A DNA stretch of 64,000 nt from positions 248,001 through 312,000 of the forward strand of contig NZ_CANTZW010000002.1 of assembly GCF_947855115.1 (NCBI RefSeq). The letters run 5' to 3'. The notes below the pieces were generated by a model. The model made no database searches. It was given only the letters and a program-made list of their open reading frames with translations, and had not been told where the DNA came from. Source of the stretch: an uncultured Parabacteroides sp. (GTDB lineage: Bacteria > Bacteroidota > Bacteroidia > Bacteroidales > Tannerellaceae). The position numbers and the translations under genes are program-made. This document shows positions 53,629 through 63,103 of the stretch, one piece after another (the first letter of the stretch is position 1; every line of letters begins with the position of its first letter).

Positions 53629-54399
53629 ATGCAATTAAATTTAAGAAACCCGTTGGTCTTTTTTGATTTAGAGACCACGGGTATAAATATAGTAAAAGAC
53701 CGGATCGTGGAGATTTCTTACGTGAAGGTATTCCCGAATGGGAAAGAAGAAACAAAGACACGCCGAATAAATCCCGGTATGCCTATTCCTCCAGAATCTA
53801 CTGCTATTCATGGTATAACCGATGAGGATGTAAAAGATTGTCCTACCTTTAAAGAAATCGCTAAATCTTTGGCGGCCCAGATTGAGGGGTGCGACTTAGC
53901 CGGATATAATTCCAATCGTTTTGATATACCTATGCTTGCGGAGGAGTTTTTGCGTGCGGATGTGGATATTGATTTAAATCGACGTAAATTTATCGACGTA
54001 CAGACTATTTTCCATAAGATGGAACAACGTACGTTGTCTGCCGCTTATAAATTTTATTGTAATAAGAATCTGGAGAACGCTCATACGGCGGAGGCTGATA
54101 CGCTAGCTACGTATGAGGTGTTAAAAGCGCAATTGGATCGTTATCCGGATTTGAAGAATGACGTAGCTTTCCTTTCTCAATATTCCAGTTATTCAAATAA
54201 TGTGGATTTTGCCGGACGTATGGTTTACAACGACAAGGGTGAAGAGGTCATTAACTTCGGTAAGTATAAAGGTCGACTGGTAACGGAAGTCTTGAAATCG
54301 GACCCGGGATATTACTCTTGGATCATGAATGGAGATTTCCCGTTAAATACGAAGAAAATGTTGACAGAGATTCGGTTGAGAGACTTTAATTCGAAATAA
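53629..54399 (+). CDS. DEDDh 3'-5' exonuclease (epsilon/ExoX-like)
   Basis: A 256-residue DnaQ-superfamily exonuclease. Acidic residues D13 and E15 are in VFFDLETTGIN; later motifs are NSNRFDIPMLAEEF (D) and HTAEADTLATYEVL (H and D). A C-terminal extension (NFGKYKGRLVTEVLKSDPGYYSWIMNG) is of the ExoX-like C-terminal type. It could proofread as epsilon or act in repair. Position directly after dnaN suggests a role with the replisome, but a separate dnaQ cannot be excluded. Confidence 0.88.
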   Translation: MQLNLRNPLVFFDLETTGINIVKDRIVEISYVKVFPNGKEETKTRRINPGMPIPPESTAIHGITDEDVKDCPTFKEIAKSLAAQIEGCDLAGYNSNRFDIPMLAEEFLRADVDIDLNRRKFIDVQTIFHKMEQRTLSAAYKFYCNKNLENAHTAEADTLATYEVLKAQLDRYPDLKNDVAFLSQYSSYSNNVDFAGRMVYNDKGEEVINFGKYKGRLVTEVLKSDPGYYSWIMNGDFPLNTKKMLTEIRLRDFNSK

Positions 54400-54404
54400 A
54401 GACA

Positions 54405-55556
54405 ATGAATAATTTTGAATTCTGTAATCCTGTAAAGGTTGTGTTCGGCAAGGGGACGATTGTCCGTTTACCGGCGTTAATTCCTGAAGGAAGTAAGGTC
54501 TTGATGGTATACGGTGGAGGTAGTATCAAGAAAAATGGCATTTATGAGCAGGTGGTGGCTGCCTTGGGAAACTTTCATCTTTATGAATTTGGAGGTATCG
54601 AGGCAAATCCCCATTATGAGACTTGTATGAAAGCTGTCGAGTTAGTGAAGAAAGAGGGTATCGATTTCTTGCTGGCGGTAGGTGGAGGATCAGTGATTGA
54701 TGCTACTAAATTTATTGCTTCGGCTACGTTCTTTGAGGGAGATCCTTGGGACATCTTGTCGAAGGGGGGCGTGATAAAGAAAGCGCTTCCTTTAGGTGTG
54801 GTACTGACTTTGGCCGCTACGGGCTCGGAAATGAATGAGCGAGCGGTAATTTCTAGGGAGGCTATCCGTGAGAAATTGAATTTTATGTCTCCGTTGGTAT
54901 TTCCCAAGTTTGCTATATTAGATCCGCAGGTAACTTATTCTTTACCTGAACGACAGGTGGCTAACGGTGTCGTTGACTCGTTTATCCATGTGGTCGAGCA
55001 ATACCTGACTTACCCGGTGAACGCTAAGGTGCAGGATTATTTTGCCGAAGGATTAATGAAGACGATCGTAGAAGAAGGCTGTAAGGTCCTGCAAAACCCG
55101 AATGACTATGATATTCGCGCTAATTTGATGTGGGCGGCGACGAATGCCTTGAACTGTTGGATTGGTCAAGGAGTACCCCAAGACTGGTCTTCACACCGTA
55201 TGGGATATTCATTGACGGCGCAATTCGGTTTGGATCATGCCCAGACATTGGCCGTTATCTTGCCGGGTGTCATGACCTATATGCGTAAGGAGAAAGAGGC
55301 TAAACTGATCCGGATGGGAGAGGTCGTATTCGGTATTACCGAAGGATCTGCCGATGAAAAGGCGCAAAAGTCAATAGAAGCTACAGAAAAATTTTTCCAA
55401 TTCATGGGATTAAAGACCCGCCTTTCCGACTATGGGATTAAAAAGTCTGACTTGGATGCTTTAGTAGAACCTATTGATCGGATGGGATGGAAACTTGGTG
55501 AGTATGGCAATATAAATTCAAAAGTAGCTAAAGAGATTCTTCTGTTGAGGTTGTAG
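54405..55556 (+). CDS. Iron-containing alcohol dehydrogenase (YqhD/BdhA type)
   Basis: A 383-residue group III alcohol dehydrogenase. The NAD(P) site is VYGGGSIKKNGIYEQV (near residue 37), with the family motif LAVGGGSVIDATKFIA. Metal ligands lie in GVVDSFIHVVEQYL (D and H) and SLTAQFGLDHAQTLAVILPG (H). The sequence agrees with YqhD-like NADPH-dependent aldehyde reductases. The natural substrate is probably a short aldehyde. Its stop codon lies within a GTAGGGAC repeat. Confidence 0.92.
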   Translation: MNNFEFCNPVKVVFGKGTIVRLPALIPEGSKVLMVYGGGSIKKNGIYEQVVAALGNFHLYEFGGIEANPHYETCMKAVELVKKEGIDFLLAVGGGSVIDATKFIASATFFEGDPWDILSKGGVIKKALPLGVVLTLAATGSEMNERAVISREAIREKLNFMSPLVFPKFAILDPQVTYSLPERQVANGVVDSFIHVVEQYLTYPVNAKVQDYFAEGLMKTIVEEGCKVLQNPNDYDIRANLMWAATNALNCWIGQGVPQDWSSHRMGYSLTAQFGLDHAQTLAVILPGVMTYMRKEKEAKLIRMGEVVFGITEGSADEKAQKSIEATEKFFQFMGLKTRLSDYGIKKSDLDALVEPIDRMGWKLGEYGNINSKVAKEILLLRL

Positions 55557-55581
55557 GGACGCAGCATACTACGCCTCTATA
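55553..55581. repeat. GTAGGGAC palindromic repeat copy 2
   Basis: The sequence GTAGGGACGCAGCATACTAC then GCCTCTATA resembles the copy at 52411 and overlaps the TAG stop of the alcohol dehydrogenase gene. Confidence 0.6.
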
Positions 55582-55606
55582 GGTAAGGATAAATAGATTC
55601 GATTAT

Positions 55607-56812
55607 ATGACATTGAAAGATAAACATATTATACTAGGGATTACGGGAAGTATAGCAGCATATAAAGCTGCTTATATCATTCGGGGATTGGTGAAAAAAG
55701 GAGCCGAGGTACAAGTGGTTATCACGCCTGCGGGAAAAGAGTTTATCACTCCACTTACATTATCGACGTTAAGTAGCCATCCTGTAATCAGTGAGTTTTT
55801 TTCCAATAGGGATGGAACGTGGAACAGTCATGTTGATCTGGGACTTTGGGCAGATGCCATGTTGATTGCCCCGGCTACTGCTTCTACAATTGGAAAAATG
55901 GCGAACGGAATAGCCGATAATATGCTGATAACTACTTATCTTTCTTGTAAAGCTCCTGTATTCGTGGCTCCGGCTATGGATTTGGATATGTTCGCTCATC
56001 CGAGCACCCAGCAGAATTTGGAACATTTGCGCTCATTCGGTAATCGGATTATCGAACCAACCGAGGGAGAATTGGCTAGCCATTTGGTTGGTAAAGGTCG
56101 GATGGAGGAACCTGATAAGATTATTGAGGTCTTAGAAGACTTTTTCGCCGCTCGAAAAGATCTTGAAAAAAAAAAGATCTTAATAACAGCGGGTCCGACA
56201 TATGAAAAGATAGATCCTGTACGTTTTATTGGTAATTACTCTTCCGGTAAGATGGGGTTCGCTTTAGCGGAAGTTTGTGCGGAGAGAGGAGCGGAGGTTA
56301 CTTTGGTTGCCGGTCCGGTCTCTTTAAAAACACATCATCCGGCTATTAAACGAATTGATGTCGAGTCTGCGGGGGAAATGTACCAAGTGGCGATGGAAGC
56401 GTTTCCGGGTAGCGATGCTGCCATATTATGTGCCGCTGTCGCCGATTATCGTCCGGAGAATGCTTCTGAACAGAAGATCAAACGGGAAACGAAAGGGGAT
56501 ATGACACTTCATTTAGTTCCGAATCCGGATATTGCCGCCTCTTTGGGTGCGATCAAGCGGGAAGGACAGGTCATGGTGGGCTTTGCCTTGGAGACGAACA
56601 ACGAAGCCACTCATGCCGAAGGTAAACTGAAGCGGAAAAACCTTGATTTCATCGTCTTGAATTCTTTGCGAGACCAAGGTGCCGGTTTCCGTTGTGATAC
56701 CAATAAAATCACGATTATTGACGATGCCGGAGGTGTAACGAGCTATCCGTTAAAAAGCAAGAGGGAGGTAGCCAGCGATATCGTAAATAAGTTGGTAACA
56801 TTATTGAGATGA
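55607..56812 (+). CDS. coaBC: Bifunctional CoA biosynthesis protein CoaBC
   Basis: This bifunctional enzyme carries both phosphopantothenoylcysteine synthetase (CoaB) and decarboxylase (CoaC). It has 401 residues. The N-terminal flavoprotein half shows GITGSIAAYKAAYIIRGL and VFVAPAMDLDMFAHPST with the active-site region. The C-terminal half has KKILITAGPTYEKIDPVRFIGNYSSGKMGFALAE and AAVADYRPENASEQKIKR, both split in the sequence but diagnostic of CoaB. It overlaps the next gene by four bases. Confidence 0.96.
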   Translation: MTLKDKHIILGITGSIAAYKAAYIIRGLVKKGAEVQVVITPAGKEFITPLTLSTLSSHPVISEFFSNRDGTWNSHVDLGLWADAMLIAPATASTIGKMANGIADNMLITTYLSCKAPVFVAPAMDLDMFAHPSTQQNLEHLRSFGNRIIEPTEGELASHLVGKGRMEEPDKIIEVLEDFFAARKDLEKKKILITAGPTYEKIDPVRFIGNYSSGKMGFALAEVCAERGAEVTLVAGPVSLKTHHPAIKRIDVESAGEMYQVAMEAFPGSDAAILCAAVADYRPENASEQKIKRETKGDMTLHLVPNPDIAASLGAIKREGQVMVGFALETNNEATHAEGKLKRKNLDFIVLNSLRDQGAGFRCDTNKITIIDDAGGVTSYPLKSKREVASDIVNKLVTLLR

Positions 56813-57723
56813 GAAAAATAAGAAGACTGTTTTATCTATTCATGCTTTGCGGTGCCGTTCCTTTTTTAGGAAAGGCACAAGAATTGAATGCCCGTATTAC
56901 GGTGAACGGAGACAAGATCGCTACCGCAAACAAGCAAATCTTCACGACCTTGCAGAATTCCTTGACCGAGTTTGTTAATAATCGAAAATGGACGGATGCA
57001 ACGTTTGCCGTTAATGAGAAAATTGACTGTACGATGACGATTATCGTGAATGAGTTGGATGAGACAAACTTCAAAAGTGAGATCCAGATACAAGCTCGTC
57101 GTCCGGTCTATAATTCCAGTTATACGACTACACTTCTGAATTTCCGGGATCAACAGTTGGATTTTGAATATACGGAGGGGGAACCGCTGGACTATAACTC
57201 AAATACATTGACCAGCAATCTTACAGCAACCATCGTGTTTTATGTCTATGTTATTTTGGGCCTTGATTTTGATAGTTTCGCCCCGAAGGGTGGATCTACT
57301 TATATACAACAGGCCCAGCAAATTGTCAATATGGCCCAGTCTGAGATGTCGTGGACAGGTTGGAAAGCTTTTGATAGTAACCAGAACCGCCATGCTGTAG
57401 CGACGGCTCTACAAGATAATGCATCCGACGCTTTTCGTGAAATGTGGTATACCTATCACCGGAAAGGACTCGATGAAATGGCGGCCAATCCGGATCGCGG
57501 ACGCACGACGATCATCGAGGCACTCCCGGCGTTGCAGGAAGTAAGAAAAGCCCGGCCTACCTCTGTGCTTTTGCAAATGTTTTCCGATGCTAAATTAGAT
57601 GAGATTATTGCGATTTATTCGAAAGCGACTACACAAGAGCGGCAAGAAGGGTACAAGATGTTGTTCGAGATATATCCGGCACAATCCACTCGTTTGGAGG
57701 AGCTTCAAAAAACAGTAAGGTAA
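56809..57723 (+). CDS. DUF4835 exported protein
   Basis: A 304-residue exported protein with a signal peptide ending near GKAQ (residues 1-23). The mature part begins ELNARITVNGDKIATANKQIF, the DUF4835 signature. It is a beta-rich N-terminal domain followed by helices (TTSVLLQMFSDAKLDEIIAIYS near the end). In Bacteroidetes this family is conserved between coaBC and recN, an arrangement also seen here (overlap with coaBC, seven bases before recN). Function is unknown. Confidence 0.88.
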   Translation: MRKIRRLFYLFMLCGAVPFLGKAQELNARITVNGDKIATANKQIFTTLQNSLTEFVNNRKWTDATFAVNEKIDCTMTIIVNELDETNFKSEIQIQARRPVYNSSYTTTLLNFRDQQLDFEYTEGEPLDYNSNTLTSNLTATIVFYVYVILGLDFDSFAPKGGSTYIQQAQQIVNMAQSEMSWTGWKAFDSNQNRHAVATALQDNASDAFREMWYTYHRKGLDEMAANPDRGRTTIIEALPALQEVRKARPTSVLLQMFSDAKLDEIIAIYSKATTQERQEGYKMLFEIYPAQSTRLEELQKTVR

Positions 57724-57730
57724 AAAAGCC

Positions 57731-59395
57731 ATGTTGAAATCCTTATTTATACAGAATTTTGTCTTGATAGACAGTTTGGATATCCATTTTGATAAAGGTT
57801 TCTCTGTGATAACGGGTGAGACCGGAGCGGGAAAATCAATCATATTGGGAGCCTTGTCATTAGTGTTAGGGCAACGTGCTGATGGCAAGAGTATAAAGAA
57901 CGGTTCGGATAAATGTGTGATCGAAGCTGTATTTGACGTTTCTAAATATCAATTGGAGCCTTTCTTCCTAAGTAACGACCTTGAGTATGACGCTGATAGT
58001 TGCATCTTGCGCCGAGAACTTTATGCCTCAGGGAAATCCCGTGCTTTCGTCAATGATTCTCCGGTATCCCTTACGATTCTAAAAGATTTAGGAAGTCGTT
58101 TAATCGATATCCATTCGCAGCACCAGAATCTATTGTTGGGAGATAACCGTTTTCAATTGAAAGTGATCGATGTAATGGCTGAAAATGAGATTTTACTTAT
58201 TCTTTATAAGAAAGAATTTACCCGCTATCAGGCATTACGAAAGGAACTAAAAGATTTAAAGGAAAAAGCGGCTCAAAGTAAACAGGAGGAAGATTATATT
58301 CGCTTTCAATTAGAGCAATTGGAGGAAGCGAACCTTCAACCGGGCGAGCAAGAGGAGTTGGAACAAGAGCAAGAGACTCTCTCTCATGCAGAGGAGATCA
58401 AAAGCTCTTTATATAAGGTAACTGAATTGTTGGATGGCGAAGAGCAAGGAGCTATTCAAATACTGAAAGAAGCCCTTTCCACCGTAGATTCCATAGAAAG
58501 GTGCTTCCCGAAAGCTAGAGAGATATCCGAACGAATCCGTTCGGCATATATTGATTTGAATGATCTGGCTTCTGAAACAGATGTTTTAAAGGAGGATGTA
58601 GAGTTTAACCCTGAACGACTGGAATGGGTGAACGAACGTTTGAATACTCTTTATACACTTCAACAAAAGCATCGTGTTTCTACCGTGAGTGAATTGATCG
58701 CTATACGGGATCAATATCAAGCGCAATTGGATGCGATCGACTCTTTCGATGAGCAAATTGACCTATTAGAAAGCCAATTGGATGCTTCGTATAAAGAATT
58801 ACTTCAACAAGCTTCTATACTTAGCGAGCAACGGAAAATCGCTTCTACGGCGATGGCCTCACAATTGGTCAAGATGATTATCCCGCTAGGAATGCCAAAT
58901 ACCCGTTTCCGGGTGGACATTATTCCTCGCAAGGAACCGGAGAGTGATGGCATGGACGATATCCGGTTTATGTTCTCGGCAAATAAGAGCGCAGACTTAC
59001 AGCCTGTAGCTCAAACCGCTTCAGGAGGAGAGATCTCCAGATTGATGCTTTGTATTAAGGCTATGATTGCGGGTTTCACCGCTTTGCCGACTATTATTTT
59101 TGATGAGGTAGATACGGGTGTCTCTGGCGATATCGCCGATAAAATGGGGGATATCATGCAAGAACTCGGTATGAAGATGCAAGTCTTTGCTATTACTCAT
59201 TTGCCTCAAATAGCGGCCAAAGGACAAGTTCATTATTTTGTTTATAAGAAAGATACCAAAAACCGTACATTTACGCATATCAAGCAATTAGAGGGGGAAG
59301 AACGTGTGAATGAAGTCGCTCGTATGTTGAGTGGGGCTTCGCTGACAGAGGCTTCTTTAGCCAATGCAAAAGATTTGTTAGGAATCAAGGATTAA
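57731..59395 (+). CDS. recN: DNA repair protein RecN
   Basis: This SMC-like ATPase promotes double-strand-break repair. It has 554 residues, the usual size. The Walker A loop GETGAGKSIILGALSLVLG lies near residue 29. A coiled-coil middle (about 150-370, including EQEELEQEQETLSHAEEIK) follows, then the signature QTASGGEISRLMLCIKAM, Walker B PTIIFDEVDTGVSGDIAD and the H-loop VFAITHLPQIAA. All motifs are intact. It is the last gene of the coaBC-DUF4835-recN group. Confidence 0.96.
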   Translation: MLKSLFIQNFVLIDSLDIHFDKGFSVITGETGAGKSIILGALSLVLGQRADGKSIKNGSDKCVIEAVFDVSKYQLEPFFLSNDLEYDADSCILRRELYASGKSRAFVNDSPVSLTILKDLGSRLIDIHSQHQNLLLGDNRFQLKVIDVMAENEILLILYKKEFTRYQALRKELKDLKEKAAQSKQEEDYIRFQLEQLEEANLQPGEQEELEQEQETLSHAEEIKSSLYKVTELLDGEEQGAIQILKEALSTVDSIERCFPKAREISERIRSAYIDLNDLASETDVLKEDVEFNPERLEWVNERLNTLYTLQQKHRVSTVSELIAIRDQYQAQLDAIDSFDEQIDLLESQLDASYKELLQQASILSEQRKIASTAMASQLVKMIIPLGMPNTRFRVDIIPRKEPESDGMDDIRFMFSANKSADLQPVAQTASGGEISRLMLCIKAMIAGFTALPTIIFDEVDTGVSGDIADKMGDIMQELGMKMQVFAITHLPQIAAKGQVHYFVYKKDTKNRTFTHIKQLEGEERVNEVARMLSGASLTEASLANAKDLLGIKD

Positions 59396-59479
59396 ACCTT
59401 CCTGGAGCAAGACCGTCTTAAATAGAGGAATTTGATATAAAAACGATTTGCGTTATTATTAACTTAAAATTGAAAAGGA

Positions 59480-60034
59480 ATGAAACGAGTCTGTTTATTA
59501 TGTATACTGGCCATATTGTGTAGTTTACCTGCTTATAGCCAGTTTTGGATCAGTTTTGAGTGGAATGAGCCGCATTGTCAAAATTGCCTTTGGATGGAAC
59601 AAGCGATGCATTTGCCCGCTCGTCAGGCTGCGGAATATCATAAGATTATCCATAAATATGGGCAAAAAATAGAAAAAGAGGCTCGCTGTGATTATCGTCA
59701 TTGGGATCGGGCCGCTCATCGTATTTATAATCTACGTATGGAAAGAGATCGTAAGATCCAACGTATATTGACTCCGGACCAGTTCAGTCTGTATGTCCGT
59801 TTTGTAAGGGAACATCCGCAACGTATCCATGATTATCGGGGATGGTATGCGAATCCAAGATATCCGGACCGCCACCCGTCTCACGAATGTTGTCGTTATG
59901 AAGATAATTATTGGAATTACCACTGGGGTACTATCCACCCTGACAATCACAGGAGATATGATCGGCATAAGCCTAATAGACATAGAGGGTGTGATAATTG
60001 TTGTCGTGACTACCGAAGGCCACCGAAACCGTAA
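59480..60034 (+). CDS. His/Cys/Arg-rich exported protein, CpxP-like core
   Basis: A 184-residue protein with a signal peptide (residues 1-20, ending PAYSQ). The middle is helical with an ILTPDQFSLYVRFVREHPQ stretch that recalls the LTPxQ helices of CpxP/Spy-type periplasmic chaperones. The C-terminal third is unusually rich in H, R, Y and C (PSHECCRYEDNYWNYHWG, GCDNCCRDYRR). Paired cysteines (HECC, CDNCC) and many histidines suggest metal binding, but this is inference. I do not recognise a named family. It stands alone between recN and ppdK with its own leader. Confidence 0.6.
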   Translation: MKRVCLLCILAILCSLPAYSQFWISFEWNEPHCQNCLWMEQAMHLPARQAAEYHKIIHKYGQKIEKEARCDYRHWDRAAHRIYNLRMERDRKIQRILTPDQFSLYVRFVREHPQRIHDYRGWYANPRYPDRHPSHECCRYEDNYWNYHWGTIHPDNHRRYDRHKPNRHRGCDNCCRDYRRPPKP

Positions 60035-60123
60035 GCTAGCAAACTTCCGCACGCAAATATAAGCATTTACTAAATATAAATGGTGAAGAATAGTTGTAAA
60101 ACATGTAAAAATCTTTAATGCTA

Positions 60124-60181
60124 TTTGTGTTTGCAAAGTAGAAATAGCATATATTTGCAGCATTGCAAAGTTGAGATAGCA
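60124..60181 (+). promoter_or_regulatory. ppdK promoter region with paired direct repeat
   Basis: A perfect -7 element TATATTTG (60150-60157) has TTTG candidates at 60124 (22-base spacer) and 60130 (16-base spacer). Two 19-base direct repeats, TTGCAAAGTAGAAATAGCA (60131-60149) and its near-copy (60163-60181, two mismatches), are 32 bases apart and flank it. They may be regulator sites. Confidence 0.6.
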
Positions 60182-60233
60182 ATAATATAATTGAAATCAA
60201 CAAAACTAGAATCTAAATTCAATACTGTCGAAT

Positions 60234-62954
60234 ATGGAAAGAAAAAGAGTTTACACATTCGGAAATGGAAAAGCCGAAGGTAAGGCAGATATGAGAAATC
60301 TGCTGGGTGGTAAAGGTGCTAACCTTGCCGAAATGAATTTGATAGGTGTACCGGTTCCTCCGGGATTCACGATTACAACAGAAGTTTGTACTGAGTATTA
60401 CGAATTAGGTAAAGATAAGGTCGTAGAGTTGCTGAAGGCAGATGTTGAAAAAGCGATCGCTAACATAGAGACGCTAATGAACTCTAAGTTTGGTGATGTT
60501 GCCAATCCTTTGTTAGTTTCAGTTCGTTCCGGTGCCCGTGCTTCTATGCCGGGTATGATGGATACGATCTTAAACCTTGGTTTGAACGATGAGGTAGTAG
60601 AAGGTTTGTCTCGAAAGACGGGTAACGCTCGTTTTGCTTGGGATTCTTACCGTCGTTTCGTTCAAATGTATGGTGATGTCGTATTGGGAATGAAACCGAC
60701 AAGTAAAGAGGATATTGATCCGTTTGAGGAGATTATCGAGGAGGTAAAGAAAGCGAAAGGCGTTAAATTGGATAATGAGCTTGATGTTGAAGACTTAAAA
60801 ACATTGGTCTCTAAATTTAAAGCGGCCGTTAAAGCCCAAACTGGACAAGATTTCCCGACCTGTGCTTATGAGCAATTGTGGGGAGCTATTTGCGCCGTAT
60901 TTAATAGCTGGATGAACGAGCGTGCTATCCTATACCGTAAGATGGAAGGTATTCCTGACGAGTGGGGTACTGCGGTTAGCGTACAAGCCATGGTTTTTGG
61001 TAATATGGGTGATACTTCTGCCACAGGTGTTTGTTTCTCTCGTGACGCTGGTAACGGTGAAGACTTGTTTAATGGCGAGTATTTGATTAACGCTCAGGGT
61101 GAAGATGTAGTGGCAGGTATCCGTACCCCGCAACAGATTACAAAGATCGGTTCACAACGTTGGGCAGAGCGTGCAGGGATTGCGGAAGAAGAACGCATCG
61201 CTAAATATCCATCCATGGAGGAAGCCATGCCGGAAATTTATAAGCAATTAGATGCTATCCAGGAAAAATTGGAGAATCATTATCGTGATATGCAGGATAT
61301 GGAATTTACCGTACAGGAAGGTAAACTTTGGTTCTTGCAAACTCGTAACGGCAAACGTACCGGTGCCGCTATGGTGAAAATCGCTATTGATTTGTTACAT
61401 CAAGGTATGATTGATGAGAAAACAGCATTGAGCCGTATCGAGCCGAATAAATTGGATGAATTACTTCACCCGGTATTCGATAAAAAAGCTGAGAAGTTGG
61501 CAAAAGTATGGGTAAAAGGTTTGCCTGCTTCTCCGGGAGCTGCAACCGGACAGATTGTATTTTTTGCTGAAGATGCCGCTAAATGGCATGCTGATGGTAA
61601 AAGAGTTGTTATGGTCCGTATAGAGACTTCCCCGGAAGATTTAGCAGGTATGGCTGTCGCTGAAGGTATTCTTACCGCTCGTGGAGGAATGACTTCTCAT
61701 GCGGCTGTTGTAGCTCGCGGTATGGGTAAGTGTTGTGTATCCGGAGCTGGGGCTTTAAATATCGATTATAAGAATAAGACCGTAGACGTTGACGGTGTAA
61801 CCTTGAAAGAAGGTGATTATATCTCAATTAATGGTACGACTGGAGAAGTGTATGTCGGACAGGTTGAGACGAAAGCCGCAGAGTTGTCAGGAGATTTCGC
61901 TGAATTAATGACTCTGGCTGATAAATATACGAAACTACAAGTTCGCACAAACGCAGATACGCCTCACGATGCTTCTATCGCACGTAGTTTTGGTGCCGTT
62001 GGTATCGGTCTATGCCGTACGGAACATATGTTCTTTGAGGGCGAGAAGATTAAAGCTATGCGTGAAATGATCTTGGCCGAAGATGCCGAAGGTCGTAAGA
62101 AAGCATTAGAAAAGATTCTTCCTTATCAAAAAGAGGATTTCAAGGGTATTTTCAAAGCTATGGCTGGATGCCCCGTTACTGTTCGTTTGCTTGATCCACC
62201 TTTGCATGAGTTTGTTCCTCATGATTTAAAAGGACAAGAGGAAATGGCTGAAACAATGGGTGTATCTGTTAAAGAAATCCAGAAACGTGTAGAATCCCTT
62301 TGTGAGCATAATCCTATGTTGGGGCATCGTGGTTGCCGTTTGGGTAATACATACCCAGAAATCACGGAGATGCAGACTCGTGCGATTTTAGGTGCCGCTT
62401 TGGAATTGAAGAAAGAAGGTATCGAGGCTAAACCGGAAATTATGGTGCCATTAACAGGTATCTTATATGAGTTCAAGGAACAAGAGAAAGTAATTCGTAA
62501 TGCGGCTGAAGAGTTATTTAAAGAAGTTGGCGATCGTATCGATTTTAAAGTTGGTACGATGATCGAAATACCTCGTGCGGCATTAACTGCGGATCGTATT
62601 GCCTCTAGCGCTGAATTCTTCTCATTTGGAACGAATGATTTAACCCAAATGACATTTGGTTACTCTCGCGATGATATCGCTTCTTTCTTGCCGGTTTACT
62701 TAGAGAAGAAGATCTTAAAAGTGGATCCGTTCCAAGTTTTAGACCAAAACGGTGTAGGACAGTTGGTTCGTATGGCAACAGAAAAAGGTCGTGCCATTCG
62801 TCCGGATCTGAAATGTGGTATTTGTGGTGAACATGGAGGTGAGCCTTCTTCTGTTAAGTTCTGCCATAAGGTTGGCTTGAATTATGTATCATGTTCACCT
62901 TTTAGAGTTCCTATCGCTCGTATCGCAGCGGCGCAGGCGGCTATAGAAGATTAA
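60234..62954 (+). CDS. ppdK: Pyruvate, phosphate dikinase
   Basis: This enzyme interconverts pyruvate, ATP and Pi with PEP, AMP and PPi. It has 906 residues; plant and Clostridium forms are about 870-880. Domain order is an N-terminal ATP-grasp (LLGGKGANLAEMNLIGVPVPPGF start), a central swivel domain with the phosphohistidine H489 in GGMTSHAAVVARGMG, and the PEP/pyruvate barrel with RTEHMFFEG, FGTNDLTQMTFGYSRDD and the catalytic cysteine C864 in CGICGEHGG. All key residues are present. A terminator follows. Confidence 0.97.
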   Translation: MERKRVYTFGNGKAEGKADMRNLLGGKGANLAEMNLIGVPVPPGFTITTEVCTEYYELGKDKVVELLKADVEKAIANIETLMNSKFGDVANPLLVSVRSGARASMPGMMDTILNLGLNDEVVEGLSRKTGNARFAWDSYRRFVQMYGDVVLGMKPTSKEDIDPFEEIIEEVKKAKGVKLDNELDVEDLKTLVSKFKAAVKAQTGQDFPTCAYEQLWGAICAVFNSWMNERAILYRKMEGIPDEWGTAVSVQAMVFGNMGDTSATGVCFSRDAGNGEDLFNGEYLINAQGEDVVAGIRTPQQITKIGSQRWAERAGIAEEERIAKYPSMEEAMPEIYKQLDAIQEKLENHYRDMQDMEFTVQEGKLWFLQTRNGKRTGAAMVKIAIDLLHQGMIDEKTALSRIEPNKLDELLHPVFDKKAEKLAKVWVKGLPASPGAATGQIVFFAEDAAKWHADGKRVVMVRIETSPEDLAGMAVAEGILTARGGMTSHAAVVARGMGKCCVSGAGALNIDYKNKTVDVDGVTLKEGDYISINGTTGEVYVGQVETKAAELSGDFAELMTLADKYTKLQVRTNADTPHDASIARSFGAVGIGLCRTEHMFFEGEKIKAMREMILAEDAEGRKKALEKILPYQKEDFKGIFKAMAGCPVTVRLLDPPLHEFVPHDLKGQEEMAETMGVSVKEIQKRVESLCEHNPMLGHRGCRLGNTYPEITEMQTRAILGAALELKKEGIEAKPEIMVPLTGILYEFKEQEKVIRNAAEELFKEVGDRIDFKVGTMIEIPRAALTADRIASSAEFFSFGTNDLTQMTFGYSRDDIASFLPVYLEKKILKVDPFQVLDQNGVGQLVRMATEKGRAIRPDLKCGICGEHGGEPSSVKFCHKVGLNYVSCSPFRVPIARIAAAQAAIED

Positions 62955-62997
62955 TCAAGAATTTGATTTTTAATAGTTTAAGCACACGATAGACAAG

Positions 62998-63036
62998 GAG
63001 GGTAGATTGAGTGATCAATCTATCCTCTATTTTTTT
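62998..63036 (+). terminator. Terminator after ppdK
   Basis: The 13-base arms (62998-63010 and 63015-63027) pair with a single G-T position around a four-base loop and are followed by a T-run to 63036. Confidence 0.88.
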
Positions 63037-63103
63037 GATAATCATATTATGATATTGTATATCAAATTATTATAAGGATAGGAGTAGAGTTAAAACGGCT
63101 GTT

